From an uncultured Hyphomicrobiales bacterium (lineage in GTDB: Bacteria > Pseudomonadota > Alphaproteobacteria > Rhizobiales > Beijerinckiaceae), in the NCBI GenBank assembly GCA_903931945.1, contig CAIZEI010000038.1:1-59985 (forward strand): 59,985 nt of DNA, read 5' to 3'. Made by a program: the position numbers and the translations under genes. The notes below the pieces were generated by a model, which saw nothing but the letters and a program-made list of their open reading frames with translations, made no database searches and was not told the DNA's origin. Positions 17,158 through 26,071 of this stretch are shown here, in pieces (the first letter of the stretch is position 1; each line of letters starts with the position of its first letter).

Positions 17158-17973
17158 TCAATACCCGTGTTCTCCAGCCGGGAAGCTCCCGTCTTTCACG
17201 GCTGCAACATAAGCCTTGACCGCGCCTTCGACTGTGCCAGTCCCGGGAATAAAGTTTCGCACGAAACGTGGACGCTTGCCGGGCGAAACGCCGATCATGT
17301 CATGCAGCACAAGCACCTGGCCGTTGCATGTTGGACCTGCACCGATTCCGATCGTCGCGCATGTCTTCAGGGATCGGGTGATGTCCGCCGCGACATCGGA
17401 TGGAGTCATTTCGATCACCATCATGGCTGCGCCCGCTTGCTCCAGCGCCAGAGCATCGGCTTTGAGCGTTGCGGCTGCCGCGTCGCCCTTGCCTTGCACC
17501 CGATAACCGCCGAGTTGATGCACGGCCTGTGGCGTAAGGCCGATATGCGCGCAGACAGGCACGCCGCGTTCGACGAGAAAACGCACGGTGTCGGCCATAT
17601 AGGCGCCGCCTTCGATTTTGACCATCTGCGCGCCGACGGCCAGCAGTTGCGCCGCGTTGCGCATCGCCTGTTCGCGCGATTCCTGATAGGAGCCAAAGGG
17701 CATGTCCGTCACAAGAAACGCGTGGCGCATTCCACGGAACACACATTCGGTGTGATAAATCATATGATCGAGCTTTACCGGCAGCGTTGTTGTGTGACCT
17801 TGCACAACATTCCCCAGACTGTCCCCGACAAGGATCGCATCGACTCCGCATTGGTCGAACATTGCTGCAAAGCTGGCGTCGTAGCAGGTCAACATCGCGA
17901 TCTTCTCACCGCTTGCGCGCAAGCGTGCGATGTCGCCAAGTTTCAGCGGTTTTGTATCGTCGAGATAGGCCAT
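17158..17973 (-). CDS. panB: 3-methyl-2-oxobutanoate hydroxymethyltransferase
   Basis: 271 residues, normal for PanB. The ATG follows AAGGGCAAGATC; the longer open frame upstream overlaps panC and is not used. PanB adds a hydroxymethyl group from methylene-tetrahydrofolate to ketoisovalerate, giving ketopantoate for pantothenate and CoA synthesis. Magnesium ligands Asp51 (VGDSLGN), Asp90 (VTDMPFGS) and Glu121 (KIEGG), and the catalytic Glu188 (VIEMTP), are visible. It lies 14 bases after panC, and the two form the usual pantothenate operon; panD is not in the window. Confidence 0.96.
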   Translation of the reverse strand: MAYLDDTKPLKLGDIARLRASGEKIAMLTCYDASFAAMFDQCGVDAILVGDSLGNVVQGHTTTLPVKLDHMIYHTECVFRGMRHAFLVTDMPFGSYQESREQAMRNAAQLLAVGAQMVKIEGGAYMADTVRFLVERGVPVCAHIGLTPQAVHQLGGYRVQGKGDAAAATLKADALALEQAGAAMMVIEMTPSDVAADITRSLKTCATIGIGAGPTCNGQVLVLHDMIGVSPGKRPRFVRNFIPGTGTVEGAVKAYVAAVKDGSFPAGEHGY

Positions 17974-17987
17974 GATCTTGCCCTTCT

Positions 17988-18845
17988 TCAGCCGCCTACG
18001 GGAATATTGTCTATAAGCCGGGTCTGGCCCATGCGCGCTGCTGCAAGGAGCCGCAATTCGGCCGGGTTTTGTGCAGTTCGCGGCGCGGCCAGCGTCGCGG
18101 AGTCGCGGACTTCGAGGTAGTCGATCACAAAGCCGGAAGCGGAGATCGACGCGCTGGCGTCGCGAAGCGCGTCGGGGATTGTGACGCCTTCGCGGATGCG
18201 CCGGGCGGCCCATTGCATGGCCTGATGCAGATCTGGCGCAAATGTCCGTTGGCGGGCGTCAAGGTAAATGTTTCGCGACGACAGGGCGAGCCCGTCCGGC
18301 TCGCGAAATGTCGGTGCGCCAATGATTTCAACTGGTATATCGAGGTCGCGGACCATCTGACGAATGACGGCAAGCTGCTGGAAATCCTTTTCGCCGAAAA
18401 TGGCGGCGTCCGGCGAGGCCTGCAGCAACAATTTGGCGACGATCGTTGCAACGCCCTGAAAATGTGTTGGGCGGAAACGGTCTTCCAACCCTGCGAGCGC
18501 GGGCCCGGCAAGGGATATCGTCGTTGCAAAGCCAGCGGGATACATGGCGTTCGCGCCTGGATAGTACGCTGCGTCGGCGCCTGCGCTGGCGAGCTTTTCA
18601 AGATCGATTTCGAGAGAACGAGGATAGCGCAGAAAATCTTCGGTTGGGCCAAACTGCGTCGGGTTGACGAAAATCGACACGATGACGCGCCTGCAGTGTT
18701 GCCGCGCCAAAGCGACCAGGGCGATATGGCCGGCGTGCAGCGCGCCCATGGTTGGCACAAGCGCGATGCTCTCGTCACCCGCTCGCCATTGGCGGATTTG
18801 GGCGCGGAGCTCAGGGATGGAAGTCAGGCTTTGAGGCTGTGTCAT
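17988..18845 (-). CDS. panC: Pantothenate synthetase
   Basis: 285 residues starting [10 protein letters not shown]. PanC joins pantoate and beta-alanine with ATP. The HIGH-like motif appears as ALHAGH (35-40) after LVPTMG, the pantoate-binding [10 protein letters not shown] is present, and SSRN replaces KMSKS as usual for this family. An in-frame ATG eight codons upstream is possible, but it would extend beyond the family N-terminus. It is encoded directly before panB on the same strand and 47 bases after the haloacid dehalogenase gene, so it may be co-transcribed with the murJ group upstream. Confidence 0.95.
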   Translation of the reverse strand: MTQPQSLTSIPELRAQIRQWRAGDESIALVPTMGALHAGHIALVALARQHCRRVIVSIFVNPTQFGPTEDFLRYPRSLEIDLEKLASAGADAAYYPGANAMYPAGFATTISLAGPALAGLEDRFRPTHFQGVATIVAKLLLQASPDAAIFGEKDFQQLAVIRQMVRDLDIPVEIIGAPTFREPDGLALSSRNIYLDARQRTFAPDLHQAMQWAARRIREGVTIPDALRDASASISASGFVIDYLEVRDSATLAAPRTAQNPAELRLLAAARMGQTRLIDNIPVGG

Positions 18846-18892
18846 GATCTCAATTTCGGCTGAAAACATAAGAACCGCAATACGGCTTTCGC

Positions 18893-19561
18893 TCAGGCGG
18901 TTGGCGCAATCAGCCCGGTCAGGCCGTCGAGCGTCCGGACCGGCCTGAGGTCGGCATATTCATCGGGTTGTCCCGTTCGGTTGATCCAGACCGCGTCGAA
19001 ACCAAATTTGCTTCCAGCTGCGACGTCCCAGCGGTTCGAGGACTGGAACGAGACCATGCCGGCGGCGACATCGAGATGCTTTTCAACCAGGGCATAAGCA
19101 GCAGGCACCGTTTTGAAAGCGCTGATTTCATCAACCGAAATAGCGGCGTCGATCAGGTCCTGGACCCCCGCCGAGCGGATGGCGCTGGCAAGCATTGCCG
19201 GCGTGCCGTTGGACAATATGGCCGTTTTCGCACCCGCTTTTTTCAGCGCGGCGAGCGTTGGCTTCACATCTGCAAATGCGTCGAGCGTTTGATAGGATTG
19301 CAAGAGCTTTTCACGCAAGTTTGAGGAAATTCCCCCGCATCGCGCAGCGGCAAAATCCAGCGCCATAGCCGTCAGTTCAGCAAAATCCCGGTACGCGCCC
19401 ATCATGGTGCGCGTCCATGTATATTCAAGCTGCTTCGCGCGCCAGATCTCGGAAAGCCGGTCTGCCTGTTCGCCAATTTCGGCGCGATGCCGCGCAGCAG
19501 CGGAGTGCACGTCGAAGAGGGTTCCGTAGGCGTCAAAGACGTAAGCGCTGTAGTGCTTCAT
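18893..19561 (-). CDS. Haloacid dehalogenase, type II (L-2-haloacid dehalogenase-like)
   Basis: 222 residues. The HAD nucleophile Asp10 lies in VFDAYGTLFD, the second motif is LSNGTP (Ser117-Asn118), Lys150 lies in AFKTVP, and the type II signature SSNRWDVAAG is at 174-183. Together these match L-2-haloacid dehalogenases, which hydrolyse C-halogen bonds of short 2-haloacids to 2-hydroxyacids. Physiological substrates of chromosomal copies are often unknown. One base separates it from the murJ stop, so it is translated from the same message as murJ. Confidence 0.88.
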   Translation of the reverse strand: MKHYSAYVFDAYGTLFDVHSAAARHRAEIGEQADRLSEIWRAKQLEYTWTRTMMGAYRDFAELTAMALDFAAARCGGISSNLREKLLQSYQTLDAFADVKPTLAALKKAGAKTAILSNGTPAMLASAIRSAGVQDLIDAAISVDEISAFKTVPAAYALVEKHLDVAAGMVSFQSSNRWDVAAGSKFGFDAVWINRTGQPDEYADLRPVRTLDGLTGLIAPTA

Positions 19562-19562
19562 G

Positions 19563-21110
19563 TTACGTTTTCTCGGCGGTGGCGCGCGGCCTTGCCAATC
19601 TTACGCCAAGCGCCCTGAGCAGGGTAAGCAAGACAATAGCATAGACGCCGCAGCCCGCCACGGCGAGCATTGCGAGGCTGCTTTCGGTCTGGAAAACGCC
19701 AATGGCTCTGGCGGCCAATGCCGCAGGCGCCTGCCCGAACCAGGCGACCGCACAGAGAGCGAAAAAGGCGGCGCACACGGCTATGCCGACCCTCGCCAAT
19801 GTTTCGTCAGGGCGCAACAACTGGCGCCGCAAGGCGAGAAACGCCAGCGCTCCGAAATTGATCCAGGCCCCGATGGCGGTCGCCAGCGCGAGGCCGGAAG
19901 CGCCCATCGGTTTGTAGAGAAGGATTTTGAGCGCGACATTCAACGCGATCGCGATCAACGAAACGGTCATTGGCGTCTTTGTGTCGCCCTGCGCCTGAAA
20001 ACCGGCGCGGACCGAGTTGAGCAGAACCACTGCAAGCAATCCCGCGCCATAGGCCGACAGTACATGGGCGGAGGCAAGGGCGGCGTCATCTGTAAAGCGA
20101 CCGCGCATAAAAACGCCGCGCATGATTTCGACCGGAATGAGAAGGAAAGCCGCGAAAAAGGGCGCTGCGAGCGCGAGAGTCAACGCCATTGTCCGGTTTT
20201 GGGCGTGATAGGCGCCTCCGGGATTGTCCGCTGCAAATCGCCGACTCATTTCCGGCAGTAAAACTGTGCCGGCGGCGATGCCGATGACGCCAATCGGCAA
20301 TTGGTAAATGCGGTCAGCGTAATAAATCGACGAGACCGCGCCAGTCGGGAGTAGCGAAGCGATAATCGTGTCGGCAAAGACGGCGATCTGGAATCCCGCC
20401 GAGCCGATGACAGCAGGCGCAAGGGCTTTAAAAAATTGTTGGACATCTGTTGTCCAGTGTGGGCGCGTCACAACTCCCAGCGCGCCAGCGCGCCAGGCAG
20501 ACCATGTCAGCCAGATGAATTGCAGCACGCCGGAAATCGTCACGCCCCAGGCTGAGGCATAGGCGGCGTCGGGAAACAGAAAGGCCAGCGCTAGCGTCGC
20601 CATCATCGTCAGGTTGAGCAACACCGGCGCGAAAGCGCCAACTGCGAACCGGCGTTGCGCATTGAGGGCGCCGGTGTGCAGCGTCACCAATGTAATAAAG
20701 AGCAAATAAGGGAATGTGATTCGTGTCAGGTTGACAGCGAGATCGAACTTTTCCGGTTCTTGTTCAAACCCGGGCGCCAGCAGCGCCACAAGTTGCGGCG
20801 TGAACGCCCAGGCCAGCGCAAGCAGTATCAATTGCGACGCCAGCAGCAGCGTGAAAATCTGGCTGGCGAAGGTTCTGGCGGCGTCCGCGCCGGCCTGTTC
20901 CAGAACCCGCGCATAGGATGGCACAAAAGCCGCATTGAACGCGCCTTCGCCAAAAATCGCCCGAAAATGATTGGGCAAACGGAATGCGACATAAAAGGCG
21001 TCCGCCTGGAGGCCTGCGCCGAGAACTGCGCCCAGCATCACATCGCGCAGAAATCCCGTTACGCGCGACAGAAGCGTCAGGCCGGCAACGGAAAACATAT
21101 CTTTATACAT
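19563..21110 (-). CDS. murJ: Lipid II flippase MurJ
   Basis: 515 residues with about fourteen membrane segments. It starts MYKDMFSVAGLTLLSRVTGF, the typical MurJ/MviN N-terminus, with GTGAGA upstream. Characteristic stretches include FRLPNHFRAIFGEGAFNAAF and PLGVIGIAAGTVLLP-like text around the central cavity. MurJ moves lipid II across the inner membrane for peptidoglycan synthesis and is normally essential. In many alphaproteobacteria it neighbours glnD or trpS; here it lies four bases after a lipid-linked glycosyltransferase gene, an arrangement worth noting. Confidence 0.95.
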   Translation of the reverse strand: MYKDMFSVAGLTLLSRVTGFLRDVMLGAVLGAGLQADAFYVAFRLPNHFRAIFGEGAFNAAFVPSYARVLEQAGADAARTFASQIFTLLLASQLILLALAWAFTPQLVALLAPGFEQEPEKFDLAVNLTRITFPYLLFITLVTLHTGALNAQRRFAVGAFAPVLLNLTMMATLALAFLFPDAAYASAWGVTISGVLQFIWLTWSAWRAGALGVVTRPHWTTDVQQFFKALAPAVIGSAGFQIAVFADTIIASLLPTGAVSSIYYADRIYQLPIGVIGIAAGTVLLPEMSRRFAADNPGGAYHAQNRTMALTLALAAPFFAAFLLIPVEIMRGVFMRGRFTDDAALASAHVLSAYGAGLLAVVLLNSVRAGFQAQGDTKTPMTVSLIAIALNVALKILLYKPMGASGLALATAIGAWINFGALAFLALRRQLLRPDETLARVGIAVCAAFFALCAVAWFGQAPAALAARAIGVFQTESSLAMLAVAGCGVYAIVLLTLLRALGVRLARPRATAEKT

Positions 21111-21114
21111 ATTC

Positions 21115-22131
21115 TCACGCCACCCGGCGCGCATGTGAGCGCGGCGCGGGATCGCAAGTAGGATCGTCTGGCAGACCGACGCGTTCCCCGACGAGATAAA
21201 GCGGCCTTCGTTTCACTTCGGCGAATATCCGCCCGATGTATTCGCCGAGCACGCCCAGCGACAGCAGTTGCACGCCGCCCAGAAACATGACTGAAACGAT
21301 GATGGTCGCAAAGCCAGGCACGTCAATCCCGTAAATGGCTGTTTCCAGCAGGAATCGCATGGCCATCAAGATGGCGAAAATCGAAATAATGGTGCCGATA
21401 TAGGTCCATACCATGAGCGGCATCGTCGAAAACGACATCAGTCCGTCGAGCGCAAATCGGGTCAATTTGCGATAGCTGAATTTGGACTCTCCCGACGCGC
21501 GCTCCTCAACGACATAGGGAATGCCAGTGGATTTGAAACCGATCCAAGCATAAAGGCCTTTGGAAAAACGCGCTCGTTCCCCCATGGCGCGCAGCGCGAG
21601 CACGCATTGCCGGTCCAGCAGGCGAAAGTCGCCGGCGCCCTCTGGCAGTTCCGTTTCTCCAAGAGTTGCGAAAACGCGATAAAATCGGTGCGCCGCCATC
21701 CGTCGGATTGCGCTTTCAGTGTCCCTGCCCGTCCTGACGCCATAAACATTTTGATATCCCTCCCGCCATTTAGCTGCGAAAGCCTCTATGGTTTCAGGGG
21801 GATGCTGAAGGTCGGCGTCCATGATGATAACAGCGTCGGCGTCAGCGTTGTCCAGCCCGGCGGCGATTGCAATCTCCTTGCCGAAATTTCGCGAAAACGA
21901 CACGGCCGCGACTCGCGGGTCAGCGGCATTGGCGGCATGGATAGCGTCCATTGTGCTGTCGCGCGAGCCATCATTGATGAAGACGACGCGATGCGTCGCC
22001 GCCACACGCTCCAGAACCGGCGTCAGCCGGGCGAGCAGGGGCGCGATATTCGCCGCCTCATTGTAAACGGGCACGACGACGGCGAGTTCCACCTGCGCCC
22101 CCGATGCCAGTTTCCCGTCGCTCGCGTTCAT
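21115..22131 (-). CDS. Family 2 glycosyltransferase, polyisoprenyl-phosphate type (GtrB/ArnC-like)
   Basis: 338 residues from the ATG about nine bases after GGGAG. The GT-A domain (about 20-245) shows VVPVYNEAANI, FINDGSRDST and the metal-binding MDADLQHPPE. Two C-terminal membrane segments (around LMVWTYIGTIISIFAILMA and FATIIVSVMFLGGVQLL) end in GEYIGRIFAEVKRRPLYLV, as in enzymes that load a sugar onto undecaprenyl phosphate. The donor sugar is unknown. It precedes murJ by four bases on the same strand, and the ArnT-like genes elsewhere in the window could use its product; that link is inference. Confidence 0.88.
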   Translation of the reverse strand: MNASDGKLASGAQVELAVVVPVYNEAANIAPLLARLTPVLERVAATHRVVFINDGSRDSTMDAIHAANAADPRVAAVSFSRNFGKEIAIAAGLDNADADAVIIMDADLQHPPETIEAFAAKWREGYQNVYGVRTGRDTESAIRRMAAHRFYRVFATLGETELPEGAGDFRLLDRQCVLALRAMGERARFSKGLYAWIGFKSTGIPYVVEERASGESKFSYRKLTRFALDGLMSFSTMPLMVWTYIGTIISIFAILMAMRFLLETAIYGIDVPGFATIIVSVMFLGGVQLLSLGVLGEYIGRIFAEVKRRPLYLVGERVGLPDDPTCDPAPRSHARRVA

Positions 22132-22212
22132 GCGTCTCATCTCCCAACCACCCGCCGTCTGCGATAGCACAATGCACTAGGCAAGGGGCGCTGTTAAGGC
22201 AAGCTGTGAAGA

Positions 22213-23817
22213 TCACCCCGCCTGAATCAAATCGGCGGCTTTTTCTCCCATCATGAGAACGCAGGCATTGATATGCGCTGATACGATATCGGGCATGGCC
22301 GAGGCGTCGGCGACGCGAAGACCATTAACGCCGCGCAAGCGCATCGCAGGATCGAGCGGCGACATTGCATCAAGACCCATCTTGCAGGTCCCGCAGGGAT
22401 GGTGCGCCGTGAGCGCGGTTCGCCGGATAAAGGTCTCGATATCGGCGTCGCTCATGCATTTTGGCCCCGGCGACGCTTCATTCTGGCGGTAGGGCGCCAT
22501 GGCGGGCTGCTCGCCGACTTCGCGGGCGCGTTTGAAACCTGCGACAAGGCGGGGGAGGTCGCCCGGCGCCGAAAAGAAATTGTAGACGATGCGTGGAGAG
22601 TCCAGTGGATCGTCCGAGCGAAGCAGGATTTCGCCGCGGCTTTCTGGATGCAGAAGCGTCGGCCGAATAGCATAGGCGTCCTGGTAGGCGGCGGAAACGC
22701 CTGGAAACCAGAGCTTTGTTTGAGGCGGGACTGTATGGAACATGAATTCGATGTCCGGAACGTCCGCGTCCGCTTCAACCTTGACGAAGGCATGCAATCC
22801 GCCCGGCACAATAGTTCCGGGGCCGGTTCCCAGGAAATAGGCGCGCAACATGCTGAACGCCATGCGGTCGAATCGCATTTCAGCATGAAAACGCCCTGGA
22901 GACGTTCGGCTCCAGCTGATCCAGACGCCCAGATGATCCTGCAGGTTTTTGCCGACGCCGGGCGCATCCACAACGGGCTTTATACCCATTGATTTCAGAT
23001 GATCCGCCGGACCTACGCCCGACAGCATCAGAAGCTGCGGCGTGTTGAATGCGCCTGCGCAGAGCACAACCTCGCGCGCTGCATTGGCTTGCGTGACCAG
23101 ACCATCCCTTACGTGTTTGACACCCGTTGCGCGGCTGTTTCCGATGATGATCCCGAGCGCATGCGCGCCGGTTTCCACAGTCAGGTTCTTGCGGGATCGA
23201 ATGGGTTTGAGATAGGCGCGCGACGATGACGAGCGCCTGCCATCCCTGATCGTGAACTGCCCGCGCCCAAAACCTTCCTGTTGTTGCGAGTTATAGTCGG
23301 CGGTTGCAGGAAAACCGGCCTGCTTTCCCGCTTCAACCCAGGCGTCAAAAATCGGATCCGGCGTCTTGGCAAATTCTGTTCCGACTGGCCCATCGCCGCC
23401 CCGAAACTGATCGGCGCCCTTTTCAAAACGTTCGCCACGCCGGAAATACGGCAAGACGTCGCCATAGGACCAGCCCGTTGCGCCGTTGCGATGCCAGCGG
23501 TCGAAGTCGCCGGGATTGCCGCGCGTATAGGCCATGACATTAACCGAGGAGCAACCGCCGAGAACCTTGCCGCGTTTGGCCTCCACCTTGCGTCCGCCAA
23601 GCGCCGCCTCCGGCTCGGTCTCATAGCCCCAGTCATGCAGATTATATTGGTGCATTTTGCCCATGCCGAGCGGAATCGAAATCAGCGGATCGATATCGCG
23701 CCCACCGGCTTCCAGCAGCAACACCTTGCAATGGGGATCCTCGGACAGTCGCGCGGCAATGACACAGCCTGCCGATCCTCCGCCGACGATCACATAGTCA
23801 TAGGTTGCGACATTCAT
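22213..23817 (-). CDS. GMC-family FAD-dependent oxidoreductase (choline dehydrogenase-like)
   Basis: 534 residues; the ATG follows GGGAG by seven bases, and the longer open frame upstream overlaps the divergent MFS gene. The FAD-binding VGGGSAGCVIAARL (11-24) is at the N-terminus. GKVLGGCSSVNVMAYTRG and GAFNTPQLLMLSGVGP are GMC signatures, and the active-site histidine lies in HHPCGTCKMG near the C-terminus. Family members oxidise primary alcohols, polyethylene glycol, choline or sugars. It is divergent from an MFS transporter gene, which may carry its substrate. Confidence 0.9.
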   Translation of the reverse strand: MNVATYDYVIVGGGSAGCVIAARLSEDPHCKVLLLEAGGRDIDPLISIPLGMGKMHQYNLHDWGYETEPEAALGGRKVEAKRGKVLGGCSSVNVMAYTRGNPGDFDRWHRNGATGWSYGDVLPYFRRGERFEKGADQFRGGDGPVGTEFAKTPDPIFDAWVEAGKQAGFPATADYNSQQQEGFGRGQFTIRDGRRSSSSRAYLKPIRSRKNLTVETGAHALGIIIGNSRATGVKHVRDGLVTQANAAREVVLCAGAFNTPQLLMLSGVGPADHLKSMGIKPVVDAPGVGKNLQDHLGVWISWSRTSPGRFHAEMRFDRMAFSMLRAYFLGTGPGTIVPGGLHAFVKVEADADVPDIEFMFHTVPPQTKLWFPGVSAAYQDAYAIRPTLLHPESRGEILLRSDDPLDSPRIVYNFFSAPGDLPRLVAGFKRAREVGEQPAMAPYRQNEASPGPKCMSDADIETFIRRTALTAHHPCGTCKMGLDAMSPLDPAMRLRGVNGLRVADASAMPDIVSAHINACVLMMGEKAADLIQAG

Positions 23818-23856
23818 GCATCGACTCCCGGCTTTTATTGTGCTGCTTTGGCTAAT

Positions 23857-23862
23857 TTGACA
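23857..23862 (+). promoter_or_regulatory. Candidate -35 box for the MFS gene
   Basis: A perfect TTGACA lies in the 112-base spacer between the divergent GMC and MFS genes, about 68 bases before the MFS ATG. The hexamer expected 17 bases further on is a poor -10 (CAACTT), so this is only a candidate. Confidence 0.25.
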
Positions 23863-23929
23863 ATGGTTGGCGCCGCTGGCAACTTTGCAATTCAAACGGG
23901 CCTGAGAACCGTCGATCGGGGGAGTGAGC

Positions 23930-25231
23930 ATGACCGCTGCCGGGATAGGCCGTACAGGCGGACTGAAGGCGGATGCAGTGGCGACGCGCGTGCGCTGGAC
24001 CCATGTTGCGCCAACGCTGCTGATCATCTGGATCGTGTCCATGTTCGACAAGGCGAACATGTCGATTGTGCAAAACAATCAAAGTTTCCTCGACGAGTTC
24101 GGGCTTTCGGGCCAGCAGGCCAAAATCGGGTTTATCACAACGGCGATGTTCCTCGCCTATGGATTTTTCGCTCCATTCTGGGGCTGGGTTGTCGTTAAGC
24201 TTGGCGCTCGGAGGACCGCTGCGATCAGCCTGATTGTCTGGGCCGTGACATGCGTGTGGTCGGCGCTCGCGACCAGCTACGAATCTTTCGTCTGGTCGCG
24301 GGTGTTTCTGGGCGTCGGCGAGGCCGCGCTTTATCCCTATACCGTGTCGCTTGTCGCCAACTGGTTCGCGCTGAAAGAACGCGGTCGCGCCACAGCGTTC
24401 TGGTGGATTGGCACGATGATCGGCCCCATGATCATGGGGCTGGTCGTAACCTGGCTGATCATCAACTTTGGCTGGCGTGGCCAATTCAATGGCATGGCGA
24501 TTCTGGCTGTTGTCCTTCCCTTGCCGATGGTTTGGGCGCTTGTGCGCGATACGCCCGCCGAGCACAGCGGCGCGAATGCGGCCGAAGCGCAGCTTGTCGT
24601 CACAGGTTCTCTTGAAAACAATCGGGATGCGCCGGGGTTGTTGCTGGTTGCGGGGGGAGGGTCGTGGTGGACCAACACGCGCTTCTGGCTTGTGACGGTT
24701 GCGATCGCCACCAATGCAATCTTTTACTGGGGCTGGTCGATCTGGTTGCCGACCTATTTGCGCACGGCGCGGGGCTTTTCGTTTGCGACCTCAGGCTATC
24801 TCACCTTCGTGATTTTCGGGTTCGCTGTCGTCACGATTCTGGCCGTCGGACATATCTCGGACAAAATTTTCAGACGCGCGCCATTGGCGGGCATTGGCTG
24901 GGTTCTTGCGGCCATATTCGTCATGGCTTCAGCGCTGGCGCCGGGGCCTGAATGGAGCGTGGTCTTTTCAATCTGCGCGCTTTGCTCGCTGCAAGTCGGG
25001 ATTTCCTGCGCGGAAATGCTCATCCACAGCGTTTGCAGCGAGAAGGACATGGGCGCCTCGCAGGGCGTTCGGGCTTTCGTGGCGTTGATGACGGGAGCGC
25101 TCTCGCCGCTCATGATGGGCGCGATATTGCAGGCGACCGGCAACAATTATATCGCCGCTTTCGCAGTGCTCGCTGGCGCCGTGGTGATTTCCGCCGCCTG
25201 CATGATCAAACTGACGCTTGAGGGCTATTGA
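23930..25231 (+). CDS. MFS transporter, anion:cation symporter (ACS) type
   Basis: 433 residues with about twelve membrane segments, starting at the ATG behind GGGGGAG (a GTG six bases earlier is in frame). The motif KLGARRTAAIS after the second helix and RVFLGVGEAALYPYTVSLVANWF after the fourth are typical of the ACS family (galactonate, phthalate, hexuronate, tartrate carriers). It therefore likely imports an organic acid with protons. The next gene, a metallo-hydrolase, starts 16 bases downstream; the GMC oxidoreductase is divergent. Confidence 0.87.
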   Translation: MTAAGIGRTGGLKADAVATRVRWTHVAPTLLIIWIVSMFDKANMSIVQNNQSFLDEFGLSGQQAKIGFITTAMFLAYGFFAPFWGWVVVKLGARRTAAISLIVWAVTCVWSALATSYESFVWSRVFLGVGEAALYPYTVSLVANWFALKERGRATAFWWIGTMIGPMIMGLVVTWLIINFGWRGQFNGMAILAVVLPLPMVWALVRDTPAEHSGANAAEAQLVVTGSLENNRDAPGLLLVAGGGSWWTNTRFWLVTVAIATNAIFYWGWSIWLPTYLRTARGFSFATSGYLTFVIFGFAVVTILAVGHISDKIFRRAPLAGIGWVLAAIFVMASALAPGPEWSVVFSICALCSLQVGISCAEMLIHSVCSEKDMGASQGVRAFVALMTGALSPLMMGAILQATGNNYIAAFAVLAGAVVISAACMIKLTLEGY

Positions 25232-25247
25232 TCCGGAGGGCAATTGC

Positions 25248-26069
25248 ATGACGTCATCGTTCAGGGTGGGCGATCTCGAAATCAAGGGTTACAGCGACGG
25301 AATATTGAAAACCTCGCTCAACATGATCCTCAATATGGAACGGGGGCAGTCCGAGGGGCTTGTTGGCGGAACGGACAACGGCTGGTTGTTCATTCCGGTT
25401 AACAATTTCGTTTTTGAGCGCGATGGCAAGATCGTTATGATCGACGCCGGGTCGGGCCACGACATGCAGCCGACGCTCGGCAAGTTGCCGGAAAATCTGC
25501 GCGCGGGCGGCATCGATCCCAAAGCGGTCGACGTCATAGTGTTGACGCATATTCACCCCGATCACGCCAACGGGCTGATTGACGCCGATGGCGCTGCGAT
25601 CTATCGCAATGCTGAAATTCTCGTCCATGCGCAGGAATATGATTTCTGGATGGGGGAGGAGACGGGGCGCGAACCGGACAAGCTGAAAGCCGTGCGCGCG
25701 CGCAACAAGCGCAATATGAAGCCTTATGTCGAACGCGTCCGCCGGATGCGCGAGGGTGAAGAGGTTCTGGGGTGCACGCCGGTTCTGGCGGCGGGCCATT
25801 CGCCCGGCCATACCTGCTGGCGCGTGATGTCGGGTCGCGACTCTTTTCTCGCCTGGGGCGATATTGTGCATCTCTCGGCGATCCAGATTTCGCATCCCGA
25901 TACGACGTTGAGCTATGATCTCGATGGCGAGATGGCGCGCAAGTCGCGTCATCGCATTCTCGACATGGTGGCGAATGAAAAGATTGTTGTCGCTGGCGCT
26001 CATGTCAACGCGCCGGGTTTCGGCCATGTTGTAAGAAAGAATGGAACCTATGCTTTTGAGAATGCGTGA
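25248..26069 (+). CDS. Metallo-beta-lactamase-fold hydrolase
   Basis: 273 residues; the ATG follows GGAGGG by seven bases. Zinc motif HIHPDH (101-106), a further histidine in GHSPGHT and the aspartate of AWGDIVH give the complete binuclear metal site of MBL-fold hydrolases. It resembles lactonases and arylsulfatase-like quorum-quenching relatives more than beta-lactamases, because NNFVFERDGKIVMIDAGSG precedes the site. No signal peptide, so it acts in the cytoplasm, perhaps on a lactone or ester imported by the MFS carrier encoded just upstream. Convergent with the Rieske gene, two bases apart. Confidence 0.85.
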   Translation: MTSSFRVGDLEIKGYSDGILKTSLNMILNMERGQSEGLVGGTDNGWLFIPVNNFVFERDGKIVMIDAGSGHDMQPTLGKLPENLRAGGIDPKAVDVIVLTHIHPDHANGLIDADGAAIYRNAEILVHAQEYDFWMGEETGREPDKLKAVRARNKRNMKPYVERVRRMREGEEVLGCTPVLAAGHSPGHTCWRVMSGRDSFLAWGDIVHLSAIQISHPDTTLSYDLDGEMARKSRHRILDMVANEKIVVAGAHVNAPGFGHVVRKNGTYAFENA

Positions 26070-26071
26070 GA

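Noticed and set aside
18069-18863. Plus-strand frame antisense to panC
   Set aside because: Shadow frame; panC motifs on the minus strand are decisive.
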